Positions 1-8,024 of a stretch of 64,000 nucleotides of DNA are shown here, one piece after another. This DNA is from Ardenticatenales bacterium (lineage in GTDB: Bacteria > Chloroflexota > Anaerolineae > Promineifilales > Promineifilaceae). The position numbers were made by a program, and so were the translations under genes. Numbering within the stretch: position 1 is the stretch's first letter; each line of letters begins with the position of its first letter. The stretch lies in NCBI GenBank assembly GCA_020634575.1, contig JACKBM010000036.1:1-64000 (forward strand), written 5' to 3'. The notes under the pieces were generated by a model. The model had not been told where the DNA came from, ran no database searches, and saw nothing but the letters and a program-made list of their open reading frames with translations.

Positions 1-4
1 CGGC

Positions 5-10
5 TATAAT
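5..10 (+). promoter_or_regulatory. -10 box, probable leaderless promoter
   Basis: TATAAT ends 9 bases before the ATG at 20. Transcription normally begins 6-8 bases after a -10 box, so the message would start at or just before the AUG. No Shine-Dalgarno sequence is present. The -35 region lies outside the window. Confidence 0.6.
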
Positions 11-19
11 CGCCCATTC

Positions 20-1786
20 ATGAAGCCCACAACAGATTGGCGTCTCTTATGGCGCTGCTTTCTTTACCTCGCCCCCTTTAAAGCGGTCCTCATTGGCATA
101 TACGGCTCGATGGTGCTGATCAACCTGGTCCAGCTCATCATCCCTTTGCTCCTGCGCTGGGGGATCGATGAGGGGATTTATGGCAATGATTTGGGGCTGC
201 TGGCCCGGGCAGTTGGCTTCATCATGCTGGCCACACTGGTCAAGGGCGTTTTGGTCTATTATCAGGGCGTCTGGTCAGAAAGCAGCAGCCAGAGCGTGGC
301 CTATTTTCTGCGCGGCGAACTGCTGGCAGCACTGGGACGGCTCTCGTTTTCTTTCCACGATGAGATGGAAGCAGGCCAGATCCTCTCGCGCGCCATGCAG
401 GATGTTGAGCGCATCCGCTTTCTGACCGGCCGGGCCATCCTGCGGCTCATTGAAGGGGCGCTGCTCATCCTCTCGATTGCCGTTGTGCTGCTGGTCATGA
501 ACAGCACGCTGGCCTTGCTCATCCTGCTCACGGTGCCGTTTCTCGTCCATCGAGCCTACATCTTCGGTCGCCAGATCCGGCCACTTTCTGTCGACATCCA
601 GCAACAGCTGGGGGTGCTGACCACCACGCTGGAGCAAAATCTGCGCGGCGCCCGAGTCGTCAAATCTTTTGCCCAGGAAGAAAAGGAAATCGCCCAGTTT
701 GCTGAGCAAAACGAGCAGTGGTACGAGATCGCTGAGAAAACGGCGCGGGTTCAGGCGCTCAACGCCCCGCTCCTGGATGTGATCGCCAATTTCGGCACCG
801 TCTTCATTTTTTGGTACGGGGGCTGGCTGGTCACCCAGGATCAGCTCACGCTGGGTGAATTGGTCGCCTTCACCACCTATCTGGCCCAATTGGTCCGGCC
901 GATTCGGCTCATCGGCCGCATCATCCCGATCCTGGCAATTGCCGCATCGGCCGGGGAGCGAATTTTCAGCATCCTGGATCAGCAGCCAACCGTGCGCAGC
1001 CGGCCGGATGCCAGCCAGCTGCCCGCCATCCGCGGCGAAGTCCGCTTTGAGAATGTCGCCTTTGCCTACCCGGATTCACGGGAAGTGCTCGAAGATATCG
1101 ACTTCACCGCCGCACCAGGCCAGATTATTGCCCTGATGGGTGCGACCGGCTCCGGCAAGACCACCCTCGTCCACATGCTCGCCCGCTTCCACGACCCGAC
1201 GCGAGGCCGCGTCACCATCGATGGGATGGATTTGCAGGAGATCACGCTGGATTCGCTGCGACAGCAGATCGGCTTCGTGATGCAGGATAGCGTCCTTTTT
1301 GCCGCGACAGTGCGGGAAAACATCACGTTCGGCCGGCCGGATGCCAGCGAGGCAGAAATCATCCAGGCGGCCAAAGATGCCCAGGCCTATGAATTTATCT
1401 CCCAGATGCCGAACGGCTTTGATACCTATGTCGGCGAACAGGGTGTTACCCTGTCCGGCGGGCAAAAGCAACGGTTGGCCATCGCCCGTACCCTTATCAC
1501 CAACCCGCGCATCCTGGTGCTGGACGATGCCACCTCTAGCGTGGACACACGCACTGAGCAACTCATCCAGAAAGCGCTGGATCGGCTGATGGAGGGACGT
1601 ACCACGTTTATCATTGCCCATCGGCTGAGTACAGTGCAACGTGCGGATCGCATTCTGCTGCTGGAACGGGGCCGTATGGTCGCCTTCGGCACCCATGCTG
1701 AGATCCTGGCCAGTTCGCCACTCTACCAGCAGATTGAGGCGCTTCAGGTCCAGCGGGCCACGCAAGGGGACGAACATGAGCTTTAG
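20..1786 (+). CDS. ABC exporter half-transporter, subunit A
   Basis: A 588-residue half transporter with an N-terminal exporter membrane domain of about six helices (roughly residues 15-310) and a C-terminal ATPase domain (about 340-580). Walker A GATGSGKT is at 374-381 and the signature LSGGQ at 478-482. Walker B ends in LDDATS, with Asp503 in place of the catalytic Glu. The next gene overlaps it by 11 bases and has complementary changes, so the pair probably forms a heterodimeric exporter of the LmrCD/BmrCD/TM287-288 kind in the cytoplasmic membrane. The substrate cannot be told from sequence. Only 19 bases precede the ATG and they contain no in-frame stop, so a longer N-terminus cannot be wholly excluded. 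Confidence 0.93.
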   Translation: MKPTTDWRLLWRCFLYLAPFKAVLIGIYGSMVLINLVQLIIPLLLRWGIDEGIYGNDLGLLARAVGFIMLATLVKGVLVYYQGVWSESSSQSVAYFLRGELLAALGRLSFSFHDEMEAGQILSRAMQDVERIRFLTGRAILRLIEGALLILSIAVVLLVMNSTLALLILLTVPFLVHRAYIFGRQIRPLSVDIQQQLGVLTTTLEQNLRGARVVKSFAQEEKEIAQFAEQNEQWYEIAEKTARVQALNAPLLDVIANFGTVFIFWYGGWLVTQDQLTLGELVAFTTYLAQLVRPIRLIGRIIPILAIAASAGERIFSILDQQPTVRSRPDASQLPAIRGEVRFENVAFAYPDSREVLEDIDFTAAPGQIIALMGATGSGKTTLVHMLARFHDPTRGRVTIDGMDLQEITLDSLRQQIGFVMQDSVLFAATVRENITFGRPDASEAEIIQAAKDAQAYEFISQMPNGFDTYVGEQGVTLSGGQKQRLAIARTLITNPRILVLDDATSSVDTRTEQLIQKALDRLMEGRTTFIIAHRLSTVQRADRILLLERGRMVAFGTHAEILASSPLYQQIEALQVQRATQGDEHEL

Positions 1787-3590
1787 TATGGGACCCGGCA
1801 TGGGGCCGCGGCAAGCGCTGGGGCAGTTTGGGCGACCGGTCAAAGACGGGCGCTTCTTTGACAAACGCGTCGTCAGCGGGATGCTCACCTTTATCCGCCC
1901 CTACAGCCGCCGGCTCTGGCTGGCGCTGTTGCTGACGCTGCTGGTCACTGGCTTTACCTTGCTGACGCCCTACCTCATCCGAATCGCCATCGACGATTAC
2001 ATTTCTGTGGGCGACGCCGACGGGTTGGCTAATCTGGCCCTGGGTATTGCTGCCAGCTACGTGGGTCTCTATCTCAGCTCGGCCGGGCAGGAGCTTATTC
2101 TGGGCGTTACCTCACAGCGTATCCTGGCTGATGTGCGGCAACGGTTGTTCCGGCACCTGCAGCAGCTCAGCCTGAGCTACCATGACCGCACCATCATCGG
2201 CGTCACCGTCTCCCGCGTGATTAACGATGTGGCCATCATCAACGATCTCCTGACCCAGGCGCTCATCTCCCTGATGGGCGACGTGCTGGTTTTGGGCGGC
2301 ATCATCATCATCATGATTACCATGAGCCCGCGGCTGGCCGCTTATACTCTGCTGGTGTTGCCGCTGATGATGGCTGCGACCTACATTTTCTCCACGCGCG
2401 CCAAAGAAGCCTTCCGGCGTACGCGAAGCAGCGTGGCCCGGGTCGTGGGTAGCCTGGCCGAGAATATCAGCGCCATCCGCATTATCCAGGCATTTAACCA
2501 GGAAGAAGCCATCGAAGCCCGCTTTGCGACGGTCAACGAAGAAAATCGGCTGGCCAATGTCGAGGCAATGCGGCTCTCCTTCATTTTCCTGCCCTCGATT
2601 GAATTCCTGGGCATGTTGGCTACCTGCGTCGTCATTTATTTTGGCGGCGTGGCGGTCGCCGGCAACGATGTGACGCTGGGTATCATGGTCGCTTTCCTGG
2701 CTTATGTGACCCGCTTTTTCCAGCCGATCCAGGAGCTGAGCCGGCTGTATACCACCATGCAATCGGCGATGGCCGGTGGTGAACAGGTCTTGCGACTGCT
2801 CAACACTGTGCCCGAGATCGCGGACCGGCCGGATGCCGAAACAATGCCGGAGATTACCGGCCGGATCCAACTCCAAAACGTCCATTTCCGCTATAACGAC
2901 GACGGCCCTGAGATCCTGAACGATATCAACCTCACCGTTGAGCCAGGCCAAACCATCGCCCTGGTTGGCCCAACCGGCGCCGGCAAAACCACCATCGCCA
3001 ACCTGATCCCACGCTTTTACGATGTTGTCAGCGGCCAGGTTCTGATTGATGGCCGTGATGTCCGTTCGGTCACCCAGGCGTCGTTGCGGCGTCAGTTTGG
3101 TCTTGTGCCCCAGGATCCGTTCCTGTTTGCCGGCACCATCGCCGCCAATATCGCTTATGGCAACGATGGCGCCAGCCAGGCCGACATCGTAGCGGCGGCC
3201 GAGTTCGCCAACGCCCATGAGTTCATCCAACGACTGCCAGATGGCTACGAGACGGAAATCCTTGAAGGCGCTGTCAATTTATCTGTTGGTCAGCGCCAAC
3301 TGCTCTGCATCGCCCGGGCCGCCCTGGTCGATCCCCGGATTCTCATCCTGGACGAAGCCACGGCCAGCGTCGACACGGTGACGGAAGTGTATATCCAGAG
3401 CGCCCTGGACCGGCTGATGGCCGGGCGCACCGCCATCGTCATCGCTCACCGGCTGACTACCATCCGCAACGCTGATCTGATTTGCGTGGTACAGGCCGGC
3501 CAGATCACCCAGCGAGGCACCCACGATGAGCTCATCGCCGAAACCGGCCTGTACCAGGACTTGTACGAACGGCAATTCCTCAAACAGTGA
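1776..3590 (+). CDS. ABC exporter half-transporter, subunit B
   Basis: A 604-residue membrane-plus-ATPase half transporter and the partner of the preceding gene. The ATG at 1776 is chosen because AAGGGGA (1764-1770) sits 5 bases upstream and the 11-base overlap with subunit A implies translational coupling; the open frame reaches back to 1641 without support. Walker A GPTGAGKT is at 398-405. The signature is LSVGQ (502-506), not LSGGQ. Walker B ends LDEATAS with the normal Glu527. Known heterodimeric exporters have one consensus and one degenerate ATP site, and this subunit supplies the altered signature for the site that holds subunit A's Asp503. It ends 3 bases before a convergent gene with no terminator seen. 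Confidence 0.93.
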   Translation: MSFSMGPGMGPRQALGQFGRPVKDGRFFDKRVVSGMLTFIRPYSRRLWLALLLTLLVTGFTLLTPYLIRIAIDDYISVGDADGLANLALGIAASYVGLYLSSAGQELILGVTSQRILADVRQRLFRHLQQLSLSYHDRTIIGVTVSRVINDVAIINDLLTQALISLMGDVLVLGGIIIIMITMSPRLAAYTLLVLPLMMAATYIFSTRAKEAFRRTRSSVARVVGSLAENISAIRIIQAFNQEEAIEARFATVNEENRLANVEAMRLSFIFLPSIEFLGMLATCVVIYFGGVAVAGNDVTLGIMVAFLAYVTRFFQPIQELSRLYTTMQSAMAGGEQVLRLLNTVPEIADRPDAETMPEITGRIQLQNVHFRYNDDGPEILNDINLTVEPGQTIALVGPTGAGKTTIANLIPRFYDVVSGQVLIDGRDVRSVTQASLRRQFGLVPQDPFLFAGTIAANIAYGNDGASQADIVAAAEFANAHEFIQRLPDGYETEILEGAVNLSVGQRQLLCIARAALVDPRILILDEATASVDTVTEVYIQSALDRLMAGRTAIVIAHRLTTIRNADLICVVQAGQITQRGTHDELIAETGLYQDLYERQFLKQ

Positions 3591-3593
3591 TGG

Positions 3594-4418
3594 CTATAAA
3601 TAGCGCAGCATATCGGTCACAAAGGTAGATTTCAGGAGCTGCCAGCAATCCTCATCCAGCATCTGTAGCTCAAAGTAGGCGTTGATGGCGCCGCAGCCGC
3701 CCAGCGCATTGGTGTGCCAATGAATCAGCGCCGAGGTTGTCGCCTTGCCATCAGCGATCTCCAGATCAATAAGCTGTACGTCCGCATGACAGATGGTCCC
3801 GAGACGCGACCACAGCTCCCCCAGGTCACGGGCAAAGGCATCCGGGGCCAGCAGAGTGCCGGCATCATCATATTGCGGTCGCAGGGAAAAGTCTGCATCC
3901 AGCAACATCTCGCTGTCTTTGCCCAGGACGCTGTGAACAAACAGGGTGACATGCTGCTTGACCTGGAAGCGCGGTGGCGTATGGACGATGTGGCTGACCC
4001 ACCCCGGCGCCGTCAACTGGACAATCTCCTGATGAAGCAGATCCTCGACGATGGCCCGGTACATCTCCTCCGGCGAATAGTCGCCGAAGAAATCGATGCA
4101 AATATTATGGTCGACAAAACAGTCAATTAGCCTGTCCAGAGCTGCGGGGATGTCTGCCTTGGCCAGATCGTCAGGCGGGATGATAACCGGGCTGCCGATC
4201 CGTTCATGGACGCTGACCATCTCCTGAGCCTCCATTTGTCGTTCAAATTCGGCCATCTCAGCCTGGAAGTGAGCGTCATCAGCCTTATCAGCGGCCGAGG
4301 CCGGCAGGGCAATGCCCATATGAGCCAGATCGCTCGCCTCGTCCTGCCGTAGGCGAGCCTCCAGCAAGGCCTGATGCATGCGTTGGGAAATGAAGTGTAG
4401 ATCATGGGAATGCAACAT
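3594..4418 (-). CDS. Hypothetical protein, family not recognised
   Basis: A 274-residue soluble protein with no signal peptide or membrane segment. The N-terminal third is rich in charged residues and Ala and probably helical. The remainder looks like a mixed alpha/beta fold with several Trp and His, including a Gly-Cys-Gly near residue 240. I do not recognise the family. The start is supported by AGGAG 7 bases before the ATG. It lies downstream of the selenoprotein candidate on the same strand, with a 120-base gap holding a long AT-centred palindrome, so it may or may not be cotranscribed. Confidence 0.75.
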   Translation of the reverse strand: MLHSHDLHFISQRMHQALLEARLRQDEASDLAHMGIALPASAADKADDAHFQAEMAEFERQMEAQEMVSVHERIGSPVIIPPDDLAKADIPAALDRLIDCFVDHNICIDFFGDYSPEEMYRAIVEDLLHQEIVQLTAPGWVSHIVHTPPRFQVKQHVTLFVHSVLGKDSEMLLDADFSLRPQYDDAGTLLAPDAFARDLGELWSRLGTICHADVQLIDLEIADGKATTSALIHWHTNALGGCGAINAYFELQMLDEDCWQLLKSTFVTDMLRYL

Positions 4419-4462
4419 TTTATAACTCCTGTTGAAAAGACGGTTTTACAATCATCTATATA

Positions 4463-4508
4463 CAATCAACGGAGAACTCAGCTTTTGCCGCCATCAATTT
4501 GCAAATTG
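4463..4508. repeat. Dispersed 46-bp intergenic repeat, copy 1
   Basis: This segment aligns without gaps to 14287-14332, with 34 of 46 positions identical by hand count. Shared blocks include TCAACGGA and CCGCCATCA, and both copies end in an AT-rich GCAA(A)TTG palindrome. Both copies lie between genes. Origin is unknown; a decayed mobile or REP-like element is possible. Confidence 0.55.
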
Positions 4509-4513
4509 GTGGC
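4490..4513. promoter_or_regulatory. 24-nt near-perfect palindrome, possible operator
   Basis: The arms GCCATCAATTTG and CAAATTGGTGGC match their reverse complement at all but one position per arm. It overlaps the end of the 46-bp repeat. No U-run follows on either strand, so it is not a standard terminator. It lies about 72 bases upstream of the ATG of the 3594-4418 gene, where a repressor site could sit. Confidence 0.4.
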
Positions 4514-4538
4514 CAGATGTTGCCCACGGAGAGACGTG

Positions 4539-5084
4539 TTAGTCGAGTTTATGAAGGATTTTGAGGAGTTCGGCGACTGGGGGCCTATCGGTTGAGGCCT
4601 GGCTGCGGTAGAGGTAGCGGATCCGGCCGGTCCGATCCACAATCATGTCACCACCCAGCTGGAGCGTATCACCCCGATACTCATGCATCTCCGCCCCTTT
4701 CAGGACGGCCCGCGCATAATACCAGAGCTGACGCGGCCCCCAGGAGTGCCAGAAAGAACGTCCCAACCCTAACAATTCGTAGGATTGGCGCTCCGGGTCC
4801 AGCCAGACGGGAAACGGCGCGCCCGTCTCATTAAGCCAGGCCCGAGCCCAGTAAGGATTACCAAAGGAAACAGCGACGACATTGATACGGCGTTCTTTCA
4901 GAGCAGCGGCGTGTGGGACAACCTGAACCACATGTTCCTGGCAGGGTAGTCAGCCCAGGTGGCGTAGAAAAATGATCAGGGCATGGTGATCATCCGCCCA
5001 GCTACTGGCCAGCTGGACCGGTTCTTCATCAATTGTGGTGAGCGATATATCAGGGGCCGTACTGCCCTTGTGAAGTCGTGCCAT
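4539..5084 (-). CDS. Peroxiredoxin-like (PRXL2/AhpC-TSA_2) selenoprotein candidate with in-frame UGA
   Basis: Read through one TGA (complement 4952-4950), this frame encodes 181 residues of an AhpC/TSA-type thioredoxin-fold protein. Residues 1-44 run from an APDISL strand to a hydrophobic LIIFLRHLG strand, then Sec45-Leu-Pro-Cys48 where family members carry Cys-x-x-Cys. The C-terminal part holds the family's GDTLQLGGDMIVD segment (roughly 142-154) and the final helix. TGA falls exactly on the catalytic Cys position and the frame is intact on both sides, which favours selenocysteine over a nonsense mutation. TGA is an ordinary stop for other genes here. A short hairpin follows the codon. The ATG at 5084 gives the complete N-terminus, with AGGA about 12 bases upstream. 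Without recoding, only a GTG start downstream of the active site remains. Likely role: thiol- or selenol-dependent redox enzyme, related to SelU/PRXL2. Confidence 0.85.
4921..4943 (-). promoter_or_regulatory. Candidate bacterial SECIS hairpin
   Basis: Downstream of the UGA, GAAC (complement 4937-4934) pairs with GTTC (4928-4925) around a 5-nt loop AUGUG. A further GCC/GGU pairing sits below an AG/A internal loop. The apical loop begins 16 nt after the UGA and contains GU, within the spacing and loop content usual for bacterial SECIS elements. The stem is short, so this is tentative. Confidence 0.4.
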
Positions 5085-5330
5085 GAGCGATAGATGTCCT
5101 TTGTGCCTAAAGTATTACCCAGGCCGGTACCAGAGGCAACCGACCTGTTGCCAATCCTATTGACGAATAATGCTTTTTTGGATAACGTACCTGCGGCATA
5201 TTCACTTCACACGAATTATTACCATTCACCGTCTTTTTAAGTTTGCGCTTTAATCCCGCTGGCTTCCCAAATCCAGCATTTAGCCTTGCAATGTGGCAAA
5301 GCGCGCTTATCCCTCAAGGAGTTACAGACG

Positions 5331-7799
5331 ATGTTTAAGAGTTACATCAACCCGGCGGATAACCGTGAGGCAAATCGGTTACTCCCCAGACTGATGGTCG
5401 AAGGACTGCTGCTGGGTGGCACCGGGCTTGGTGTCCTGGCCCTCATTTTCGAAATCGCCGCCGACGCGTTTAGCGTGGCCGCATACCAAACTTTACTGGC
5501 TATCCATGGCGCGGAAGGCTACCACCAGATCGCGATCTACGCCTTCATCGTGTTATCTATTTTGCTCTTCCTGGGCATCGTACCAGCCTACAAGGCCGGC
5601 GCTTACTTGCGTCCCAATGCCGGCGGTAGCGGCCCCCTTGTCGAAGCGATTGGGCCTGAAAAGATGCGCTGGCTCAGCTGGGTCGGCACCAGTCTCTTTT
5701 TTATCGACGCTGTCCTGACAATTATTATCAGCTCAATTTCTGCCTCAGACGTCATCATGCTTCTGCTGCCCGAGCTGGCAGCTTATCGCATTGTGCTGGC
5801 CGAGCTGTTTGCCTTCTTTATTATGGCTGTGCTGGTCGCAGTCGGCCCGAAGCGGGCTGTGCCGCTCTTTCTCATCGGCGGTGGCGCTTTCACTATCTTT
5901 ACGATCGTGGCCCTGGGTATGGTTGGGGCCACCGCTGCCGGTAACCCGGACTGGGCCTTCCTCACCGAAGGGATCGTCCGCCGGCTGGAAGCCAATGGCG
6001 TTGTCGAGCATGTCGTGCGGGCCCAGCAGGATTTGAGCGCCCTTTCCACGGTTGTTTTCTTCCAATTCTTTTTCCGTTCTATGTCCAGCGCCATGCTGGG
6101 CTTTTCCGGTTATGAAGTGATTCCCGCCAGCGGTAAACATGCCGCCCGCCCCAAGTGGAAGGTTATCAACACCGCTCTGACGCTGGCCGCAATATTCCTG
6201 ATTGGCACCGGCGTTTTTCAGCTTTTCGCAGCCCAGCGTTGGGATATCCCGGCGACTGAGGGCTATAGCACCCTGCTCATCGAATATGAAATTGTTGCCG
6301 CCCAGGTTCTGGGTGACGGCGTAACCGAGGATCAGATCGAGGTCCAACCGGCCGATCTGCGGGCCGCCGGCGAACGCTATGATGAAATTGAAGCAGGGCT
6401 GGCTTTTGGTCTGGGCGAGGAGGAAAGTGAAATCCAGGGCCTCTCCCGGGCGGATTTCATTGATGAAATAGCCCCGGCCCTGGCTGTAGCCAGGGCCCTC
6501 GACGATGCCACAGAGGGCAACGCCGGCGGCACCTTCCTGACCGTAGCCGGTGTCCTGCTGGCGATCATCCTGCTGCTGGCCCAGGGCGGCGGCTATGTCG
6601 GGGGCGCCGCCGTCGCGGCCAATGCGGCCCGGCTCGGCCGGCTGCCGCAGTTCTTTGACAATGACAGCAACGGGATTGTTGTCATCTGGGCCATTTCTGC
6701 GGTTCTGATCCCGATCATTCGCGAAGTTGTGGTGGTCGAGTCTTACTACGCCTTCGGCTTTGTCAGTGCCTTTATCATCACCAGCACGACGGTGTTCTTT
6801 GTGCGGAAGGATGCGTTGCAAGAACGGGGCATTGCGCCTGGTTCAAGTGAGGCCAAATCGCTGCGCTTTGCCGGCCTGCGCGGCATGATCGCCAGCTACA
6901 TTATGGGCATTGTCCTGGTCACGCAAAAGACTGAAGCACTCGTCGCCATTGTATTCTTTGGCGCCGTGATTACCTTGTTCCAGATATATATGGCGAATGG
7001 CAGCATCAGCCGGCGGGATCGCGTTCCCACCCTGAACAATCTTCAGCCTGGCACCAGCAAACCCCAATATGAAATGGGTATCCAGCGAGCCCATGATCAG
7101 GCCCGGCAACGCGGCATCGTCGATGCCCTGGAAGAAATTGTCCACGATGGGTCGCTCAACAAGTTCAATGTTGGCCCAGATCGGATACGCACCCTGATCA
7201 GTTATCTCTATAACATCGACCAGACCATCATGGATCCAGCTCATGATGATCATCATGAACGCATTGAAGAGCCCAATATCGCTCTGGAAGAGACGTACCG
7301 CGAAGCGTATGAGCAAAAAGCCAGAATCCTGCGACGCATTGAGGATTATTCGCATCTGGGCATCTTCATGTTCATCAACAATTACCATTTGAACTGGGTT
7401 TCACCGGAACATGGCCGCCCGGCCGCCGTCGTCCAGAAGGCAATGCTGGACATCCTGTTCCCGCTGACTGACCACGAGGAGATCTGGCAGGAGTTCTGCG
7501 CTTTTGAACCCCACCAGGTGCCGGAACCGATCTGGCAGTTCAGCCGGCAGCGCTACCTCTGGGCCAAAGATCAATGGCCCAATTTGAGTGACCGGATTAC
7601 CACCATCTGGACGCTGCAGGACTTTGGCCTGCTGCCAGACAATATCAATGTGGAAATGGTGGTGTCCGTGGCCGACGGCAGGCAGTTCCGCTCCCTGCAA
7701 ATGCCCACCGCCACGGATGGTCCGCGGGTTAATGCACCTTTAAGCGGCGACGAAGAAGCAGCCGAAGCCGGTGACGAAGAACCCGGCGAAGAGGCTTAA
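5331..7799 (+). CDS. APC-superfamily permease with large soluble C-terminal region
   Basis: An 822-residue polytopic membrane protein. The ATG at 5331 is chosen because AAGGAG (5316-5321) lies 9 bases upstream; the open frame itself starts at 5286. Membrane segments occupy about residues 15-300 and 395-560, with GYEVIPASG and a later AQGGGYVGG segment that resemble conserved positions of APC amino-acid permeases. A hydrophilic acidic insert (about 303-400) interrupts the membrane core. The last 260 residues are soluble, probably cytoplasmic, and end in an acidic tail. APC amino-acid permeases are usually 450-550 residues, so the insert and tail are additions that may be regulatory. Substrate is unknown. 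A strong terminator follows. Confidence 0.75.
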   Translation: MFKSYINPADNREANRLLPRLMVEGLLLGGTGLGVLALIFEIAADAFSVAAYQTLLAIHGAEGYHQIAIYAFIVLSILLFLGIVPAYKAGAYLRPNAGGSGPLVEAIGPEKMRWLSWVGTSLFFIDAVLTIIISSISASDVIMLLLPELAAYRIVLAELFAFFIMAVLVAVGPKRAVPLFLIGGGAFTIFTIVALGMVGATAAGNPDWAFLTEGIVRRLEANGVVEHVVRAQQDLSALSTVVFFQFFFRSMSSAMLGFSGYEVIPASGKHAARPKWKVINTALTLAAIFLIGTGVFQLFAAQRWDIPATEGYSTLLIEYEIVAAQVLGDGVTEDQIEVQPADLRAAGERYDEIEAGLAFGLGEEESEIQGLSRADFIDEIAPALAVARALDDATEGNAGGTFLTVAGVLLAIILLLAQGGGYVGGAAVAANAARLGRLPQFFDNDSNGIVVIWAISAVLIPIIREVVVVESYYAFGFVSAFIITSTTVFFVRKDALQERGIAPGSSEAKSLRFAGLRGMIASYIMGIVLVTQKTEALVAIVFFGAVITLFQIYMANGSISRRDRVPTLNNLQPGTSKPQYEMGIQRAHDQARQRGIVDALEEIVHDGSLNKFNVGPDRIRTLISYLYNIDQTIMDPAHDDHHERIEEPNIALEETYREAYEQKARILRRIEDYSHLGIFMFINNYHLNWVSPEHGRPAAVVQKAMLDILFPLTDHEEIWQEFCAFEPHQVPEPIWQFSRQRYLWAKDQWPNLSDRITTIWTLQDFGLLPDNINVEMVVSVADGRQFRSLQMPTATDGPRVNAPLSGDEEAAEAGDEEPGEEA

Positions 7800-7833
7800 C
7801 CGCCCCTTCCCTGAATGAAAGTCGATACAATTT

Positions 7834-7863
7834 GAAGGCGGGCCTGGGCCCGCCTTCTTTTTT
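7834..7863 (+). terminator. Rho-independent terminator after the permease
   Basis: GAAGGCGGGCC and GGCCCGCCTTC form an 11-bp perfect stem with a 2-nt gap, followed by six T (7858-7863). It ends the 5331-7799 transcript. Confidence 0.92.
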
Positions 7864-7890
7864 GTCATCTCGCGCCTATCCTCGTAAGCA

Positions 7891-7997
7891 TCCTGTAACA
7901 ACAGGACAACCTCCGGTTAAGAACCCCGGCCTAAACTCCGGACCGTCTTGACCGCTCGGGCGGTCTTCCCCTTCTCTCATGGCCGCGAACGGCCATG
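7891..7997 (+). promoter_or_regulatory. Hairpin-rich leader region of the spondin gene
   Basis: Three tidy hairpins precede the gene at 8025: TCCTGT/ACAGGA (7891-7906), GACCGC/GCGGTC with TCGG between (7950-7965), and CATGGCCG/CGGCCATG around CGAA (7978-7997). I cannot match the region to a known riboswitch. It may be a stabilising 5' leader. Confidence 0.4.
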
Positions 7998-8024
7998 AAA
8001 CTTAATACTCTGGAGGATTTCCCC

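Noticed and set aside
2112..3230. 372-codon leftward open frame opposite the second ABC subunit
   Set aside because: It lies entirely antisense to a gene with complete family motifs, has no recognisable domain, and reads as a frame shadow of GC-rich coding sequence.
4490..4513. Palindrome considered as a terminator of the selenoprotein gene
   Set aside because: Its core is AT-rich and no U-run follows on either strand, so an operator or repeat end is more likely.
4539..4931. 130-residue ORF starting at a GTG downstream of the UGA
   Set aside because: This would omit the redox motif and the first strand of the fold, both of which are encoded in frame just upstream of the TGA.
7891..7997. Leader region considered as a c-di-GMP-I riboswitch because of CCUCCGG and CCGGCCUAAAC similarity
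   Set aside because: The conserved GCAAA-type core and the overall pairing of that class are not present.
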